A DNA stretch of 64,000 nucleotides from NCBI GenBank assembly GCA_013289985.1, contig JABCYW010000004.1:34305-98304 (forward strand), in the 5' to 3' direction. Origin of the DNA: Betaproteobacteria bacterium. GTDB lineage: Bacteria > Pseudomonadota > Gammaproteobacteria > Burkholderiales > Burkholderiaceae_C. The position numbers and the translations under genes were made by a program. The number at the start of each line of letters is the position of its first letter. Position 1 is the first letter of the stretch. Shown in pieces: positions 29,201 through 35,847 of this stretch. The notes beneath the pieces were generated by a model. The model had not been told where the DNA came from, searched no databases, and worked only from the letters and a program-made list of their open reading frames with translations.

Positions 29201-30830
29201 CCAGCACCAGAGCGCCGGCGAAACCTCGTTGATCCAGGCCGGTCGCGACGTCCTCTTCCCCGACGACTCCGGAAACGCCACCGGCGGCGTGCGCTTCTAC
29301 GGGCCAGGCGACCTGCTGGTGCTTGCCGGGCGCGACATCGACCTGTCGACCTCCGGGGGCGTGCGCGCGGTCGGCAATCGCCAGAACGCCCTGTTGCCCG
29401 CCGTCGGCGGCAACGTGACGATGGCCGCGGGCGTGTCGCTCGCCAACGGCGACTACACGCAGGCGTCCGCCTGGTATTTCCCGTTGCTGGGCGGCACCGG
29501 CATCGCGGGCTTCGCGTCCGACCTCTTCGCCCAGCTGACCGCGCAGAAAGCCGGCCAGGCGTTGCCGGCGCTCGGCAGCAGCGCGGCGCAGCAGTACACG
29601 AAGCTGGCGACCGCCGACCAGATCACGCAGGTGCGATCGCTCGTAGGCGACGCCGCCTTCAACGCGGCGCTGCTGGCCGACGCGCGGCGCCGCGAGAGCA
29701 ACCCCGCCCTCGGCCTGGACCAGGCGCAGAAGGGCTTCGCCAAGCTCGGCGCCACGGCGCAGTCGTCGGTGCTCGCGGCGGCGCTGGCCAACGCCTGGGC
29801 CGCCGCGGTGCCGCCGTCGCAACAGCAGGCGCAGGCGCTCGCGATGGCGCAGGCGCAGAAGTCGCCCTACATCGCGCAACTGCAGCAATTCGTGGCGGCG
29901 CAGGGCGGCTCCGCCAACGCGGATGCTGAGGCCGCGCTCGCGGCGTTCGAGGCGATGGCGCCGGAGCGCCAGGCGCTGTTCACGAACCTGGTGCTCGTGG
30001 ACGTGGTCCGCAGCGCCGGACGCACCGCCTCGAGGCTGACGGGCGCGGACCAGACGGCGGCCTACCAGCCGGCCTACGACGCTCTGGACGTGGTGTTCCC
30101 GGCGGCCGCCGGCATGGGCGACGTCTCGATGGGCGCGAGCCAGGTCGAGACGCTGCAAGGCAGCAACATCACCGTCCTCGCGCCGCGCGGCAGCGTCGAC
30201 GTCGGCACGCTGGTGCCCAGCCTGAACCCGAAGCCCGCCAACGCGCTGGGCATCGTGACCGCGGCGGGCGGTGACGTCTCCGTGGTCGTGGGCGGCAGCG
30301 TCAACGTCGACCAGTCGCGGGTGTTCACGGTGGGCCTCGGCGACCTGCTGATGTGGGCCTCCAACGGTAACCTGGACGCGGGGCGGGGCGGCAAGACGGT
30401 GGTGGGCGCCCCCGCGCCGATCTACCGGCTCGACCCGGCCACGGGGCAGTTCACGGTCGACCTCTCGGGCTCGTTCTCCGGCAGCGGCATTGCCGTGCTC
30501 GACGCGAAAAGCACGCTCGACCTCTATGCGCCCAAGGGCGAGATCAACGCCGGCGACGCGGGCATCAAGTCGCTCGGCAACGCCTACTTCGGAGCGGCGC
30601 TGTTCGGCGGCAAGGACAACTTCGCGGTGACCGGCCAGTCGATCGGCGCGCCGCCGCCCGATTCGACGGGGGGCGGTACCGCGGGCCTGGCGGCGGTCGC
30701 GCAAGGCGCCGCGGCCGCCACGACGATCAACGCGGGCGACAGCGAAGAAGAGAAGGAGCGCAAGCGCCGCAAGCGCCTGAACCTCGTGCTCGACTTCCTG
30801 GGCTTCGGCGACGGTGGCGCCAAGCCATGA
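20229..30830 (+). CDS. Giant TpsA exoprotein (filamentous haemagglutinin family)
   Basis: A 3533-residue protein read from a GTG at 20229 (no in-frame ATG nearby). It has a signal peptide with the cut near GAGRAQ, residue 36. The N-terminal TPS domain (about residues 60-300) carries the secretion motif variant NANGI at residue 157, followed by LFGKGAQVDTGALIAS. Over 2800 residues of beta-helix repeats follow (strands like GSITVGPGAI; late units with AGRDIV). Near residues 3100-3270 an Ala/Gln-rich helical insertion interrupts the helix. The C-terminus is a highly charged tail (SEEEKERKRRKRLNLVLDFL). No cysteine was found on reading through. It is most likely a surface adhesin or matrix fibre, secreted by the upstream TpsB, and is joined to the ExbB gene by a 4-base overlap. 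Confidence 0.9.
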   Translation: MTQRPAQASPRSGFPLPRLSPLVLAIVAAFPGAGRAQVARPAAPSPATVPVPARVGWLVSTSAPNLPTPLPVPVANASGGTSLTINQLSTSAVYNWQSFDIGASSSVTFNYPSATGSSLNRVTGSAAPSAIFGALKSQYANPAGGAPLLGGSIYLINANGILFGKGAQVDTGALIASTLDLRNADFYAGMSQSIASQGYTFGPFAAVGDTPASLLPGANNFVLVDAGARITTPSGGRVFLFANNVVQNGGAITTPNGQTALAAGDQVYLNVPTNEPMYASEVNSGIPAVNGLLVEVGSIGPNGSLVANLQGGVINTPTGNTTLVGMAVNQSGRINATTSVAQDGSVFLLARGNATGRLSDTGSLVLKEAGNGGTLTLGPGSVVDIEPDKTVGASGKQATSNANSSFTPSLVQLSGQTIDLQAGSAIVARGGVVDARAESLPFYVTGGQDPATYPYAVMTDAAARLVLDAGATIDVSGTTDTTVSGARNFVTTALLGASDLADAPLQRTGPVYRSELTFDVRSAVPILGSTAAYVNAIEKTATEQLAAGGKIKLESTGAVVTNASSSLDVSGGAVNYTAAKVSTSELVGSDGKVYTFNQAPAGLAYTGILGAPTGKLDRWGVVPSYSPSQVSGGFVTPGYVAGQAGGSLSVVSPLAVLDGQIQAKVTTGVRQTAGLDALPAAASLVLGARANGAIGFGGNGFTSAGLADLDIVAAQDSLDAGFWSAPLKGMLPTTSRIAASTLVASGVGRIQATANDGIMLDVGANLALPTGAVLDLAAGGAAGIALDANIRAAGGSVSAITRSLDGQSAAGGLTLAAGSAIDVSAAWVNRALDGATAGAATAGGSVTLSSGGALAVQDASRIDVSGGATVGTGGKVAGTSAGSVTLQSGMSVDDQSAPAPVHIGARLVADSLGGGGTLTLNAGSITVGPGAITSGVADGAAVGSLVLSNAFFNQGAFTSYNVNAASTLTVTGGTTIHPQAGNWILGSNAAAMPTGSLPGSFMSVGTLPDAQRAPVSVQLKAASLQNNTIGDLTIAGGASILTDPLASVALSAGLNLTDAGRIVAPGGNVALVLVGSTTKPIPGTLSLAPSAAIDVSGTTVLQPQTGALPTGTVLAGGNVKLAVSNATNTPVLIAPGTVIAADGASATLGVTTTNTLGNAVVAAQTVATAGGSITVDTSIGGSLAGVMHATGGDASVSGGTFSVNGADTVVVQQGPVLASAPVAGVSVVGVSAQALSAGFSNVNLQANQQVRFIADATLALGGNLKVDAPALVLAPGVGSVVLSGASTLQVGASTHPSTAGAIGGAGTLTLSGGLVELYGQQVLQGVGNATVTAASELRLQSFTDTNGLQGSLGLQGGLTLSAPEVVPTSGSQYAIDAAGQRVLVTGGDRNAALPLSAGGSLTINAADIAIGDATDASRAGVVRAPFGSIALNATDSLVVGNGSLLSVAGTGLTVPYGQTAGGTNWSYDGSTVTAPPAKAISLNAPGSAIDVAAGSTLDLSGGGNLVAQEFVPGIGGSKNIFAGAASGAFAVVPTAGPYAAQDVDILTKQPDAQGALPTLQLGRTVTFGSGGPIPAGTYAVMPAQYATLSGAFLVTPAASGAPLALGAAVRQTDGSVLVGGRLGEAGTGFASSLAQSFDVRTSTQALTYSEIDQTNANAYFSAQASSRGVAAPALPTDGGVLAIAAGQLSLKGSTVFTLPTVTTTTTANGATTTTTTSVGRGGELDIAASDIQVGGTAAAGVLALSPADINATGASLVVLGGLKDPATGNVAVTADSVVVANAGAPLKVNDLVLVANGNVTLEAGAAITAPNSTTNQAAAPTLNLSGDGALLRVSSDASATSVRSGARGTSGVLQIGAGATLGGGAITAEGTLTNAIAGDATLSATAITLGAGHMAVGDLGNVLPGADTLVLTPTLAAQVAAAQSLTLRSATGLDLYGSVTLGGASVQSLTLDTGSLALVGNGGTATIAAGGVTLKNTTGIAGTGSAGDNTLLIQALATSATAGTGQVLVGPGALSVSGAGAVTLSAAHEVLLGDQASLSTPGDLAISATSLQAVRGAQAALNAGGRFTLTAAGTASTTAPGSGAQVAISAGAIDQEGAITMPSSQLTLDASGGGDAVHFGAGSQTDLSGRSSQIDGITLATPGGTLAVLASGGNVAADIGSAIDVSAPAAGGQGGSVTISAPTGSVALQGSLRGSAAAGQVGGSLSVDSNTPLDLAALAATIAATPNNFGARIAVRNRSGDQQVAAGTSLAARNITLSADAGTLTIAGKLDASGASGTRIVLAGGDGVAIDAGAAITAHSTGGAGSQVQLLGGDRQLQADGTFTGTGGAVLFNGGSIDTSAATGGANGTLLVSAQRGADGTGVAISGSGGTTVAGASQIQIESVKQYAATAVNASLISQVTAGNLALGANASTVLSQVGALLGQPVSTLQLRSGVEIDSTGDLAMTGNASVGGWNLTSYTANGAAQAQASGAPMDLTLRAAGNLTITGSLSDGFLPSGVAPTTLAAASRIAPAAVVAQINGSYAQGANITLVGGADLGAADVMATKASADAGDVTIGTAGKNVLVRTTTGNIAIAAGRDVTLANAQAEVYTTGTPVSAQLLQSQGYVGNQLANQAYLRSGTTSQSPFLTGGGALDVTAGRDIVGADPNAATLQNSSAWAWRDSDQKTNGQPVWWSRYDLFQQGFATFGGGNVTASAGQDLVDAGFTAAASGFVPRDASGNPQPGKTYGGGDLGIQAGRDIVGSSVLAAGSTGNVRAGRDIAAGNATATAPYALQVQYGNTAINIAALGNLELGLVSAFGMTPGSTQYKASNSSLNAFGYLMGLTPDATLAVLAGAGDLRYDASSPMDVSNLGAPSAVPDRILPDVASFAAPNGSISAGTLIQIPAGTTKLSLLAQNNLTVSGISVGGTDPRAASPTLLAGGDPIAEPLMDNTPGLTPIDSGTRSPMELVAQAGDVTVTQGIMTTTALRLIAGRDIVLGLPPPDVSFRGITIQHQSAGETSLIQAGRDVLFPDDSGNATGGVRFYGPGDLLVLAGRDIDLSTSGGVRAVGNRQNALLPAVGGNVTMAAGVSLANGDYTQASAWYFPLLGGTGIAGFASDLFAQLTAQKAGQALPALGSSAAQQYTKLATADQITQVRSLVGDAAFNAALLADARRRESNPALGLDQAQKGFAKLGATAQSSVLAAALANAWAAAVPPSQQQAQALAMAQAQKSPYIAQLQQFVAAQGGSANADAEAALAAFEAMAPERQALFTNLVLVDVVRSAGRTASRLTGADQTAAYQPAYDALDVVFPAAAGMGDVSMGASQVETLQGSNITVLAPRGSVDVGTLVPSLNPKPANALGIVTAAGGDVSVVVGGSVNVDQSRVFTVGLGDLLMWASNGNLDAGRGGKTVVGAPAPIYRLDPATGQFTVDLSGSFSGSGIAVLDAKSTLDLYAPKGEINAGDAGIKSLGNAYFGAALFGGKDNFAVTGQSIGAPPPDSTGGGTAGLAAVAQGAAAATTINAGDSEEEKERKRRKRLNLVLDFLGFGDGGAKP

Positions 30831-32563
30831 GCCTTCTTCCAACCCTACGACGACCCTCGACCATGCGACTCCTCGCTTCCACCCTCGCGCTCGCCGGCGG
30901 CCTGTTGTTCCTCCCGTCGCTCGCCGCGGCGGCCGACGCCAAGGACGCGCAGCGCACGCGCATCACGCTCAACACGTCCGCGCAGGGGCTCGAGACGCAC
31001 GAGGCCGCCAACGCGGTGGCCGTGGCGGTGCGCCTGCACTCTGGCAACTTCGACTTCCTCGGTGCCAAGGAGGACGGCTCCGACCTGCGCGTGTACGCGG
31101 GCGACGACAAGACGCCGCTGAAGTTCAGCATCGAGCGTTTCGACAGCCTCAACGAGCTGGCCGTGCTGTGGGTCCAGGTGCCCTCCGTCGCGCCGGGCAG
31201 CGAGAAGAACAACATCTACGTGCATGCGGGCGACGCGAAGCCGTCCGCGGAAGCGCCGGGCAATGGCGGCTTCGATCCCGCCACGCTCGTGGCCATCCAT
31301 TTCAGCGACAAGGACGCGCTGGGCGCCGACGCCGTCGGCGGCCTGAAGACGGTCGGCAAGATCGCAATCGAGCCGAACGGGCTGCTCGCGGGCAGCGCCC
31401 AGCTTTCCGGCGCGGCCGTGACCTGGCCGGGCAGCGACAAGGTCAAGGTCGACGCCGGCGGCGCGCTGACGATGTCGATGTGGATCAAGCCCGACGTCGT
31501 CACCAACGGCACGCTGCTGAAGTGGGGGCCGGTGTCGCTGGAGCTGTCCGGCGGCAAGCTGCAGGCCCACGTCGACAAGGTCGTGATCACCGACGGCGAC
31601 GTGCCGGCGCAGGCCTGGACGCAGGCCGCGCTGACCATCGGCGCCGGCAGGGCGACGCTCTACGTCAACGGCGTGGAGGCCGCGCACGCGGACGCCCAGC
31701 TGCCGGCGGTCTCCGGCCCGTTGGCTGTGGGCGAGGGCGTCAAGGGCCTGGCCGACGAGATCCAGATCGCCAACGTCGCGCGCAGCGCTGACTGGCTGCG
31801 GGTCGCGGCCGGTGCGCAGGGCGCCGAGAGCAAGCTCGTCGCGTCGATGAAGGACACCGGCGCCGCCGACGACGGCGGCAGCCCGGGCTACATGGGCATC
31901 CTCGTCAAGAACCTGACGACCGACGCGTGGGCCGTGATCATCATCCTCGCGCTGATGTTCGCGCTGGCCGTCTGGGTGGTGGTCACGAAGACGCTGTTCG
32001 TGATGCGCGCCGACAAGGACAACCGCCGGTTCCTGCAGCGCTTCCGCGATGCCTCGCTGGACATGCTGCACCTGGAGAAGGGCGCCGCGCACCCGAACTC
32101 GTCGCTGTTCCGCCTCTACGCGGCCGGCGTGCGCGAGCTGCTCAAGCGCGAGATCGGCGGCAAGCATCCGGAGCGGGCGGTACCGCTGTCGGGCGCCTCG
32201 CTCGACGCGGTCAAGGCGTCGATCGACGCGGACATGGTGCGCGAATCGCACCGCCTCAATTCCGCGATGGTGGTGCTGACGATCGCGATTTCGGGCGGCC
32301 CGTTCCTCGGCCTGCTGGGCACGGTGGTCGGCGTGATGGTGACCTTCGCGGCGATCGCCGCGGCGGGCGACGTCAACGTCAACGCGATCGCCCCGGGCAT
32401 CGCCTCGGCGCTGCTCGCGACGGTGGCCGGCCTGACGGTCGCGATCCCGTCGCTGTTCGCCTACAACTACCTCGCGTCGCGCATCAAGAACATCTCGTCG
32501 GACATGCAGATCTTCGTCGACGAGTTCGTGACGCGCGTGGCCGAGACCTACGGCGCGCGCTGA
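30827..32563 (+). CDS. ExbB/TolQ proton channel with DUF2341 and LamG-like periplasmic extension
   Basis: A 578-residue protein; ATG at 30827 overlaps the TpsA stop, and an in-frame ATG at 30863 may be the true start because it begins the signal peptide (MRLLASTLALAGG). Residues ~45-140 fit DUF2341 (RLHSGNFDF, DLRVYAGDDKTPLKF, IYVHAGDA). Residues ~200-330 fit a LamG/concanavalin-like jelly roll (LTMSMWIKPD, WTQAALTIGAGRATLYVNGVEA, LADEIQIANV). Three TM helices typical of MotA/TolQ/ExbB follow (about 367-390, 481-510, 521-550). ExbB topology puts the whole N-terminal extension in the periplasm, and the conserved cores GLLGTVVGVMVTF and GLTVAIPS are kept. It probably supplies proton-motive energy to the neighbouring TonB-like protein; the extension may recognise a polysaccharide or TpsA. 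A domain arrangement seen in few proteins. Confidence 0.8.
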   Translation: MSLLPTLRRPSTMRLLASTLALAGGLLFLPSLAAAADAKDAQRTRITLNTSAQGLETHEAANAVAVAVRLHSGNFDFLGAKEDGSDLRVYAGDDKTPLKFSIERFDSLNELAVLWVQVPSVAPGSEKNNIYVHAGDAKPSAEAPGNGGFDPATLVAIHFSDKDALGADAVGGLKTVGKIAIEPNGLLAGSAQLSGAAVTWPGSDKVKVDAGGALTMSMWIKPDVVTNGTLLKWGPVSLELSGGKLQAHVDKVVITDGDVPAQAWTQAALTIGAGRATLYVNGVEAAHADAQLPAVSGPLAVGEGVKGLADEIQIANVARSADWLRVAAGAQGAESKLVASMKDTGAADDGGSPGYMGILVKNLTTDAWAVIIILALMFALAVWVVVTKTLFVMRADKDNRRFLQRFRDASLDMLHLEKGAAHPNSSLFRLYAAGVRELLKREIGGKHPERAVPLSGASLDAVKASIDADMVRESHRLNSAMVVLTIAISGGPFLGLLGTVVGVMVTFAAIAAAGDVNVNAIAPGIASALLATVAGLTVAIPSLFAYNYLASRIKNISSDMQIFVDEFVTRVAETYGAR

Positions 32564-32577
32564 TCCGGAAGTCCACC

Positions 32578-32988
32578 TTGTCCGCCGAACTCAAGCACGA
32601 GAACCAGCCGTACGACGAGATCAACGTCACGCCGATGCTCGACCTGGCGTACGTGCTGCTGGTGGTCTTCATCATCCTGACGACGGCCTCCGTGCAGGGC
32701 GTCAAGGTGCACTCGCCCACCACCGAGGCCGCCAACAACCTGGCGCGGCCGCAGACGCGCGCGATCACGATAACTGCCGACGGCGCGATGTACCTCGACG
32801 CCTATCCGGTCACCATAGCCCAGTTGCGCACGTCGCTCGCGCAATACAAGTCCGCGAACCCGGCGCTGCCGGTGGTGCTCAAGGCCGACAGCGCGGCGCA
32901 GTACGACAAGGTGATGGAGGTGCTGGAGGTCGCCAAGCGGCTGGACATCACCGAGATCGGCCTGGTCACCAAGCGGCAGTCGCAGTGA
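32578..32988 (+). CDS. exbD: ExbD/TolR family protein (first copy)
   Basis: The only sensible start is TTG at 32578, preceded by a weak GGAA site; ATG codons inside would cut the transmembrane helix. The 136-residue product has a cytoplasmic lead, the core YDEINVTPMLDLAYVLLVVFII with the proton-binding Asp of the TM helix, and a periplasmic domain ending in KRLDITEIGLVTKR. It partners ExbB to make a proton-driven stator. It is one of two adjacent ExbD genes, as in Xanthomonas-type exbD1-exbD2 arrays. Confidence 0.88.
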   Translation: MSAELKHENQPYDEINVTPMLDLAYVLLVVFIILTTASVQGVKVHSPTTEAANNLARPQTRAITITADGAMYLDAYPVTIAQLRTSLAQYKSANPALPVVLKADSAAQYDKVMEVLEVAKRLDITEIGLVTKRQSQ

Positions 32989-33001
32989 CGGGGAGCATGC
33001 G

Positions 33002-33403
33002 ATGAAGGCCAGCAACGAAGTCAAGCCATACGACAGCATCAACGTGACGCCGATGCTCGACCTCGCCTACGTGCTGCTGGTGGTGTTCATCCTGATGACC
33101 ACCGCGTCGGTGCAGGGCCTGAGCGTGACCATGCCCAAGCCGTCGAACAAGCCCAGCACCGAACACCACGAGCTGAAGATCGTGCAGGTCACGCCGGAGG
33201 GGACCGTGCTGGTCAACGGCGTGGGCGTCACGATGGCCGAGCTCGAGGCGCAGCTGGCGAGGGCGAAGGCTTCAGACCCGAAGATGTCGGTCGCCATCAA
33301 GGGCGACGCGCACGCGCGCTACGCGCCGGTCGTGGCCGTGATCGACCTCTGCAACAAGCTGCAGGTCAACATGGGCCTGGTCACGTCGCGGATCGGCACC
33401 TGA
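33002..33403 (+). CDS. exbD: ExbD/TolR family protein (second copy)
   Basis: A 133-residue protein with ATG at 33002 and a GGGAG upstream site. It has the same layout as the first copy: YDSINVTPMLDLAYVLLVVFIL with the conserved Asp, then a periplasmic domain (VLVNGVGVTMAELEAQL, LQVNMGLVTSRIGT). The two copies share the helix but differ in the periplasmic part, so they may form a heteromeric ExbD pair. It runs 5 bases before the TonB-like gene. Confidence 0.88.
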   Translation: MKASNEVKPYDSINVTPMLDLAYVLLVVFILMTTASVQGLSVTMPKPSNKPSTEHHELKIVQVTPEGTVLVNGVGVTMAELEAQLARAKASDPKMSVAIKGDAHARYAPVVAVIDLCNKLQVNMGLVTSRIGT

Positions 33404-33408
33404 GCGTC

Positions 33409-34110
33409 ATGGCCGGACTTGCCGAATCATCGCTGGATCCCGTCACGCCGCGCCAGTGGACGCAGCGCGTCGCGATCGTGCTGGGCATCGCGCTGCTCGT
33501 AGCGCTGCTGGCGTACGGCATCCACAACCTGCTCGGCTCGCCCAATGCGCCGCGGCGCCAGGTCGCGCGGATCGCGCTCCTGCCCGACACGCCGCCGCCG
33601 CCCCCCCCGCCGAAGGAGGAAAAGAAGCCGGAGCCGCCCAAGGACGAGCCCAGGCAGGTGATGCGCGAGGAACAGGTCAAGCAGGACGTCGCGAAGCCGG
33701 CCGACGCGCCGATCAAGATGGAGGGGCCGGCCGGCGACGGGCCGAGCGCCTTCAGCTCGGGCAATGTCCGCAACGACTACAACGGCGGCGCGCCGGTGAT
33801 CGGCGGCCCCGGCGGCGGCGCGCCGGACCGCACGCAGGAGCGACTGTACGCCACCTCCGTGCGCCAGTTGCTGCACGACGAGATCGAGAAGCACCTGCCG
33901 GCCGACAGCGGCGAGCTCGTCGCGAGCTTCTCCGTGTGGATCGACCCCGACGGCACGATCCGCCGCTTCGAGCTGGTGCCCACGGGCGACACCGCGCACG
34001 ACGCCGCGCTGCGCACGGCCTTCGAACAGACCACGCACGAGCTGCACCTGCCCGGCCATCCCGGCCTGCCGCAGCCGCTGCGTTTCCGCCTCAGCGTCCG
34101 GCCGGCGTGA
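33409..34110 (+). CDS. TonB-like energy transducer
   Basis: A 233-residue protein with a single TM helix at about residues 22-42, a Pro/Glu/Lys-rich stretch near residues 60-85 (TPPPPPPPKEEKKPEPPKDE), a Gly-rich linker and a C-terminal TonB-type domain from about residue 145 (SVRQLLHDEIEKHL, ASFSVWIDPDGTIRRFEL, ALRTAFEQTTHELHLPGHP). It would couple the ExbB-ExbD motor to an outer-membrane partner. No TonB-dependent receptor is encoded nearby; the candidate partners are TpsB and the porin next door. Confidence 0.82.
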   Translation: MAGLAESSLDPVTPRQWTQRVAIVLGIALLVALLAYGIHNLLGSPNAPRRQVARIALLPDTPPPPPPPKEEKKPEPPKDEPRQVMREEQVKQDVAKPADAPIKMEGPAGDGPSAFSSGNVRNDYNGGAPVIGGPGGGAPDRTQERLYATSVRQLLHDEIEKHLPADSGELVASFSVWIDPDGTIRRFELVPTGDTAHDAALRTAFEQTTHELHLPGHPGLPQPLRFRLSVRPA

Positions 34111-34154
34111 GGCCGGCCGCCATCGAATCCAGATCCATTGCGAACGGGCCTTCC

Positions 34155-35843
34155 ATGAACATCCTCAGCCTCACCACGGTGCGCCGCGCGCTCGTCGCGC
34201 TCGCCGCGCTGTCCGCCCTGGCCTCCGCGCGCGCGGACGAGCGCGGCGACCTCGAGCAGTTGCGCGCCACGACGCTGGCGCTGATCCAGGCGCTCGTCGA
34301 CCAGGGGCTGATCGCCCCGGACCGCGCGCAGGCGCTGATCCGGCAGGCGACGCCCAAGCCGGCGCCGCCGGTCGCCGTCGCGGCGCCGCCGGCCGCGGCG
34401 TCGGGCGCGGAGTGGGGCGACCGTCCGCCGCACACGGTGCGCGTGCCCTACATCCCGGAGACCGTGAGGGCCGCGATCGTCCAGGACATCCGCAACGACG
34501 TGCTGGCCACGGCGCGCGAGGAGAGCTGGGCCGATTCGCGCCAGATCCCGGGCTGGCTGAAGACGTTCACGTGGCAGGGCGACCTGCGCGTCCGCGCGGA
34601 AGGCGACCTGTTCAGCAAGGACAACGCAGCGGCCTACCTGTACCAGTCGCAGACGGCGTCGCCGGCCTGGGCGCCCGACCTCACGAACACGCAGAACTCC
34701 TACGATCGCCTGACGCTGCGTGCGCGCTTCGGCTTCAAGGCCGCGGTGGGCGACGACGTCACCGCCGGCCTGCGGCTCAGCACCGGCGCCACGCCGACGT
34801 CGGCGTCGCAGACGCTGGGGTCGGGCACTGGATTCTCCAACCGCTACGCGATCGGCCTCGATCGCGCCTACGTCGACTGGGAGCCGCGCCAGGACGATCA
34901 CATCACTGCCGGCCGCATGGAGCCGCCGTTCTACGGAACCGACCTGCTGTGGCCCGAGGACCTGTCGCTCGATGGCGTGTCGCTGCGCGGCACGCGCAAC
35001 GTGGGCAGCGGCGCGTATGCCTTCGTCAACGCGGGCGCGTTCGTTCTGCAGCAGTTCGGCGTGGGGGGGCCGACGAAGTGGCTGTTCGGCGGCCAGTTCG
35101 GCGGCGACTGGGCCATCACCGGGTCGACCAGCGTGCGCCTGGCCGCGGCGATCTACGACTTCCATCGCGTCGAGGGCGTGCGCGCGACCGACCCCGCGCC
35201 CACCGGCGCCCTCGCGCCGACGGTGCCCTACCAGCAGAGCCAGTACCCGGCCGGCGCGCGCCTGCGCGGCAACACGCTGATCAACATCAACGACCCGACC
35301 AACACCGGCGCGCCGGTGTGGGGCCTCGCATCGAAGTTCCGGCCCGTCAACGTGACCGCCGGACTGACGCTGAGCCAGTTCGACCCGGTGCAGGTGGGCC
35401 TGTCCTTCGACTACGTCAGGAACAGCGCCTTCGATCTCGCCGACATCGAGCGCCGCGCCGGCACGACCGCGGTCGACACCCTGGCCAACAGGACCACCGG
35501 CGTGCAGGCGCGCCTGCAGGTGGGCTCGCGCGACCTCGCGCAGAAGGGCGCCTGGAACACCTTCCTCGCGTATCGCCAGTTCGACCGCGACGCCTGGCTC
35601 GACGCCTTCACCGACACCACCTGGAACCTCGGCGGCACGAACTACCGCGGCTTCAGCCTCGGCGGCTCGTACGCCTTCGATCGCCGCGCCACGGTCGGGT
35701 TGCGCTGGACCACCACGCGCAATCTCGACGACGGCGTGCGCACCCTGTCCAACCCGAGCCAGCCCACCTCGGTCATCGGCGACATGAGCAGCGCGCCGCT
35801 GCGCATCGACGTGATCCAGCTCGACCTCAACACGAAGTTCTGA
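34155..35843 (+). CDS. Putative outer-membrane porin
   Basis: A 562-residue protein; the ATG at 34155 gives a signal peptide ending near ASARA/DER (residue 27). A short N-terminal coiled-coil segment (LEQLRATTLALIQALVDQGLIAPDRAQALIRQA) leads to a Pro/Ala linker. From residue ~130 comes an amphipathic beta-strand pattern with WQGDLRVRAEGDLFS, then alternating strands ending at the final IDVIQLDLNTKF, with an aromatic last residue as in Bam-assembled porins. Such 'putative porins' occur in Burkholderiales near FHA-type proteins. It may export or import a polysaccharide or serve as a pore for the energised module. Confidence 0.7.
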   Translation: MNILSLTTVRRALVALAALSALASARADERGDLEQLRATTLALIQALVDQGLIAPDRAQALIRQATPKPAPPVAVAAPPAAASGAEWGDRPPHTVRVPYIPETVRAAIVQDIRNDVLATAREESWADSRQIPGWLKTFTWQGDLRVRAEGDLFSKDNAAAYLYQSQTASPAWAPDLTNTQNSYDRLTLRARFGFKAAVGDDVTAGLRLSTGATPTSASQTLGSGTGFSNRYAIGLDRAYVDWEPRQDDHITAGRMEPPFYGTDLLWPEDLSLDGVSLRGTRNVGSGAYAFVNAGAFVLQQFGVGGPTKWLFGGQFGGDWAITGSTSVRLAAAIYDFHRVEGVRATDPAPTGALAPTVPYQQSQYPAGARLRGNTLININDPTNTGAPVWGLASKFRPVNVTAGLTLSQFDPVQVGLSFDYVRNSAFDLADIERRAGTTAVDTLANRTTGVQARLQVGSRDLAQKGAWNTFLAYRQFDRDAWLDAFTDTTWNLGGTNYRGFSLGGSYAFDRRATVGLRWTTTRNLDDGVRTLSNPSQPTSVIGDMSSAPLRIDVIQLDLNTKF

Positions 35844-35847
35844 CGCG

